Shown here: one piece after another, positions 63,567 through 64,000 of the stretch | How positions within the stretch are numbered: position 1 is the first letter of the stretch | Layout: every line of letters begins with the position of its first letter | Origin: an uncultured bacterium | GTDB taxonomy: Bacteria > Bacteroidota > Bacteroidia > Bacteroidales > Bacteroidaceae | Reading direction: 5' to 3' | NCBI GenBank assembly: GCA_905214795.1 | Contig: CAJMNM010000007.1 | Span: 33,295 to 97,294, forward strand | Length of the DNA stretch: 64,000 bases | Made by a program: the position numbers and the translations under genes | The notes under the pieces: generated by a model | Database searches by the model: none | Seen by the model: the letters and a program-made list of their open reading frames with translations, nothing else | Told to the model about the DNA's origin: nothing

Positions 63567-64000
63567 TTATAGAACTGTTAATACAAACACAAGATGAATA
63601 GGATAAAAAGCATAGAACCCATATTTTACTATGCTTCCTTGTATAAATCCTCTTTTCCCATTATATAGATATAGAAATATGCAAGCCATTACAGCACCAA
63701 TGACTTCATAATGCATCATTAAAGTAAATGTGCAAAAAAATTGCATACCTTTACTATATGGGAAAGAGTGGCCATATCCATTAAAAATATAAAATATAAC
63801 AATGATTAGAATTCCCATCCACTCATAATCAACACTAAGCCATGAAGCGAGTCCGGCCATGCCAAGTGTCCAAAGAAATCCCTGTGCCAGACTACGTTGC
63901 AGAAGATTTTCAAGAACCATGAGCGTGACCACACCCAAAGCCAGTGTAAACATCACATTATGTGTCCCGTCAGCACCATTCAGCAGATACCAGGGTATTT
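63567..64000 (-). CDS. TraX-family membrane protein (5' end outside window)
   Basis: The frame is open to the right end of the window, so the N-terminal part is missing. The visible ~144 residues contain WYLLNGADGTHNVMFTLALG, further helices (GLASWLSVDYEWMGILIIVI) and the family ending KYGFYAFYPIHLVFVL. TraX-type proteins are multi-span membrane proteins, originally linked to pilin acetylation. Many Bacteroidales copies have no assigned substrate. It may be the last part of the mobile element or a gene of the host next to it. Confidence 0.75.
   Translation of the reverse strand, partial: IPWYLLNGADGTHNVMFTLALGVVTLMVLENLLQRSLAQGFLWTLGMAGLASWLSVDYEWMGILIIVIFYIFNGYGHSFPYSKGMQFFCTFTLMMHYEVIGAVMACIFLYLYNGKRGFIQGSIVKYGFYAFYPIHLVFVLTVL

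Larger units (their letters stand above)
27574..64000. mobile_element. Integrated mobile element (conjugative/mobilizable type), right end not seen
   Basis: From here on housekeeping genes stop and are replaced by XRE and excisionase-like DNA-binding proteins, a primase-helicase, a Toprim primase, an ArdC-type anti-restriction peptidase, DUF4099/DUF3945 proteins, a topoisomerase-type zinc ribbon and several defence-like cassettes. Base composition is mosaic: the backbone operons are visibly GC-richer than the AT-rich cargo (about 39,800-52,650 and 60,200-63,500). No integrase, relaxase, coupling protein or att repeat was found, so the type (ICE, IME or integrated plasmid) and both boundaries remain inference. 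The left boundary lies somewhere in 27,574-28,610. Confidence 0.6.

Overview
The window looks like a Bacteroidales gut bacterium, most likely a Phocaeicola/Bacteroides species. Supporting this are repeated promoters of the Bacteroidetes type (TTTG or TTG, about 19-21 bases, then TAnnTTTG), weak or absent Shine-Dalgarno sequences, many lipoproteins with a Cys after a hydrophobic leader, and accessory families typical of Bacteroidales conjugative elements (DUF4099/DUF3945, ArdC-zincin, Toprim primase). Species assignment is inference.

Positions 1 to about 27,570 are ordinary chromosome: the tail of a TPR/HTH-type regulator, two lipoproteins, a MATE transporter, dnaB, pheT, a small membrane protein, a YebC-family regulator, tilS, a K+/H+ antiporter, a beta-helix glycosidase, a long-form purF, carA-carB, a cysC-cysD-cysN-sulfotransferase operon that makes PAPS and probably uses it at once, nudC and a phosphohexomutase.

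From about 27,600 to the right end the content changes to an integrated mobile element whose left edge lies between 27,574 and 28,610. No integrase, tRNA or right end is visible. The left part carries a cluster of GTGAAGG repeats, an XRE regulator, small DNA-binding proteins and a primase-helicase. A higher-GC minus-strand operon at 52,713-59,475 holds transfer and anti-restriction functions: DUF4099/DUF3945 proteins, a MutS domain-I-like protein, an ArdC-type metallopeptidase, a Toprim primase, a secreted protein, a topoisomerase-type zinc ribbon and a lipoprotein.

Several candidate defence loci sit among these backbone genes. They are: (a) an Abi_2-family gene preceded by a promoter, a hairpin RNA and a T-run, resembling an AbiF-type RNA-protein locus; (b) a WYL regulator next to a SLOG-fold plus phosphoribosyltransferase pair; (c) a large AT-rich restriction-modification island at 39,908-52,652 with an XRE regulator, a C5 methyltransferase, a MORC/MutL-like GHKL ATPase, a Z1 helicase-like ATPase, a DUF4420 PD-(D/E)XK protein, AIPR, Vsr, an unknown protein and an extra PD-(D/E)XK nuclease; (d) an HNH-type protein whose first ~22 residues look like ribosomal protein bTHX, followed by a PIN nuclease; (e) a two-TM pentapeptide-like protein. 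The most unusual items are the bTHX-HNH/PIN pair, the additional nuclease and unknown gene at the end of the R-M island, and a non-coding stretch at 39,273-39,780 with two diverged copies of a ~180-base double-hairpin unit.

No rRNA, tRNA or CRISPR array was seen.
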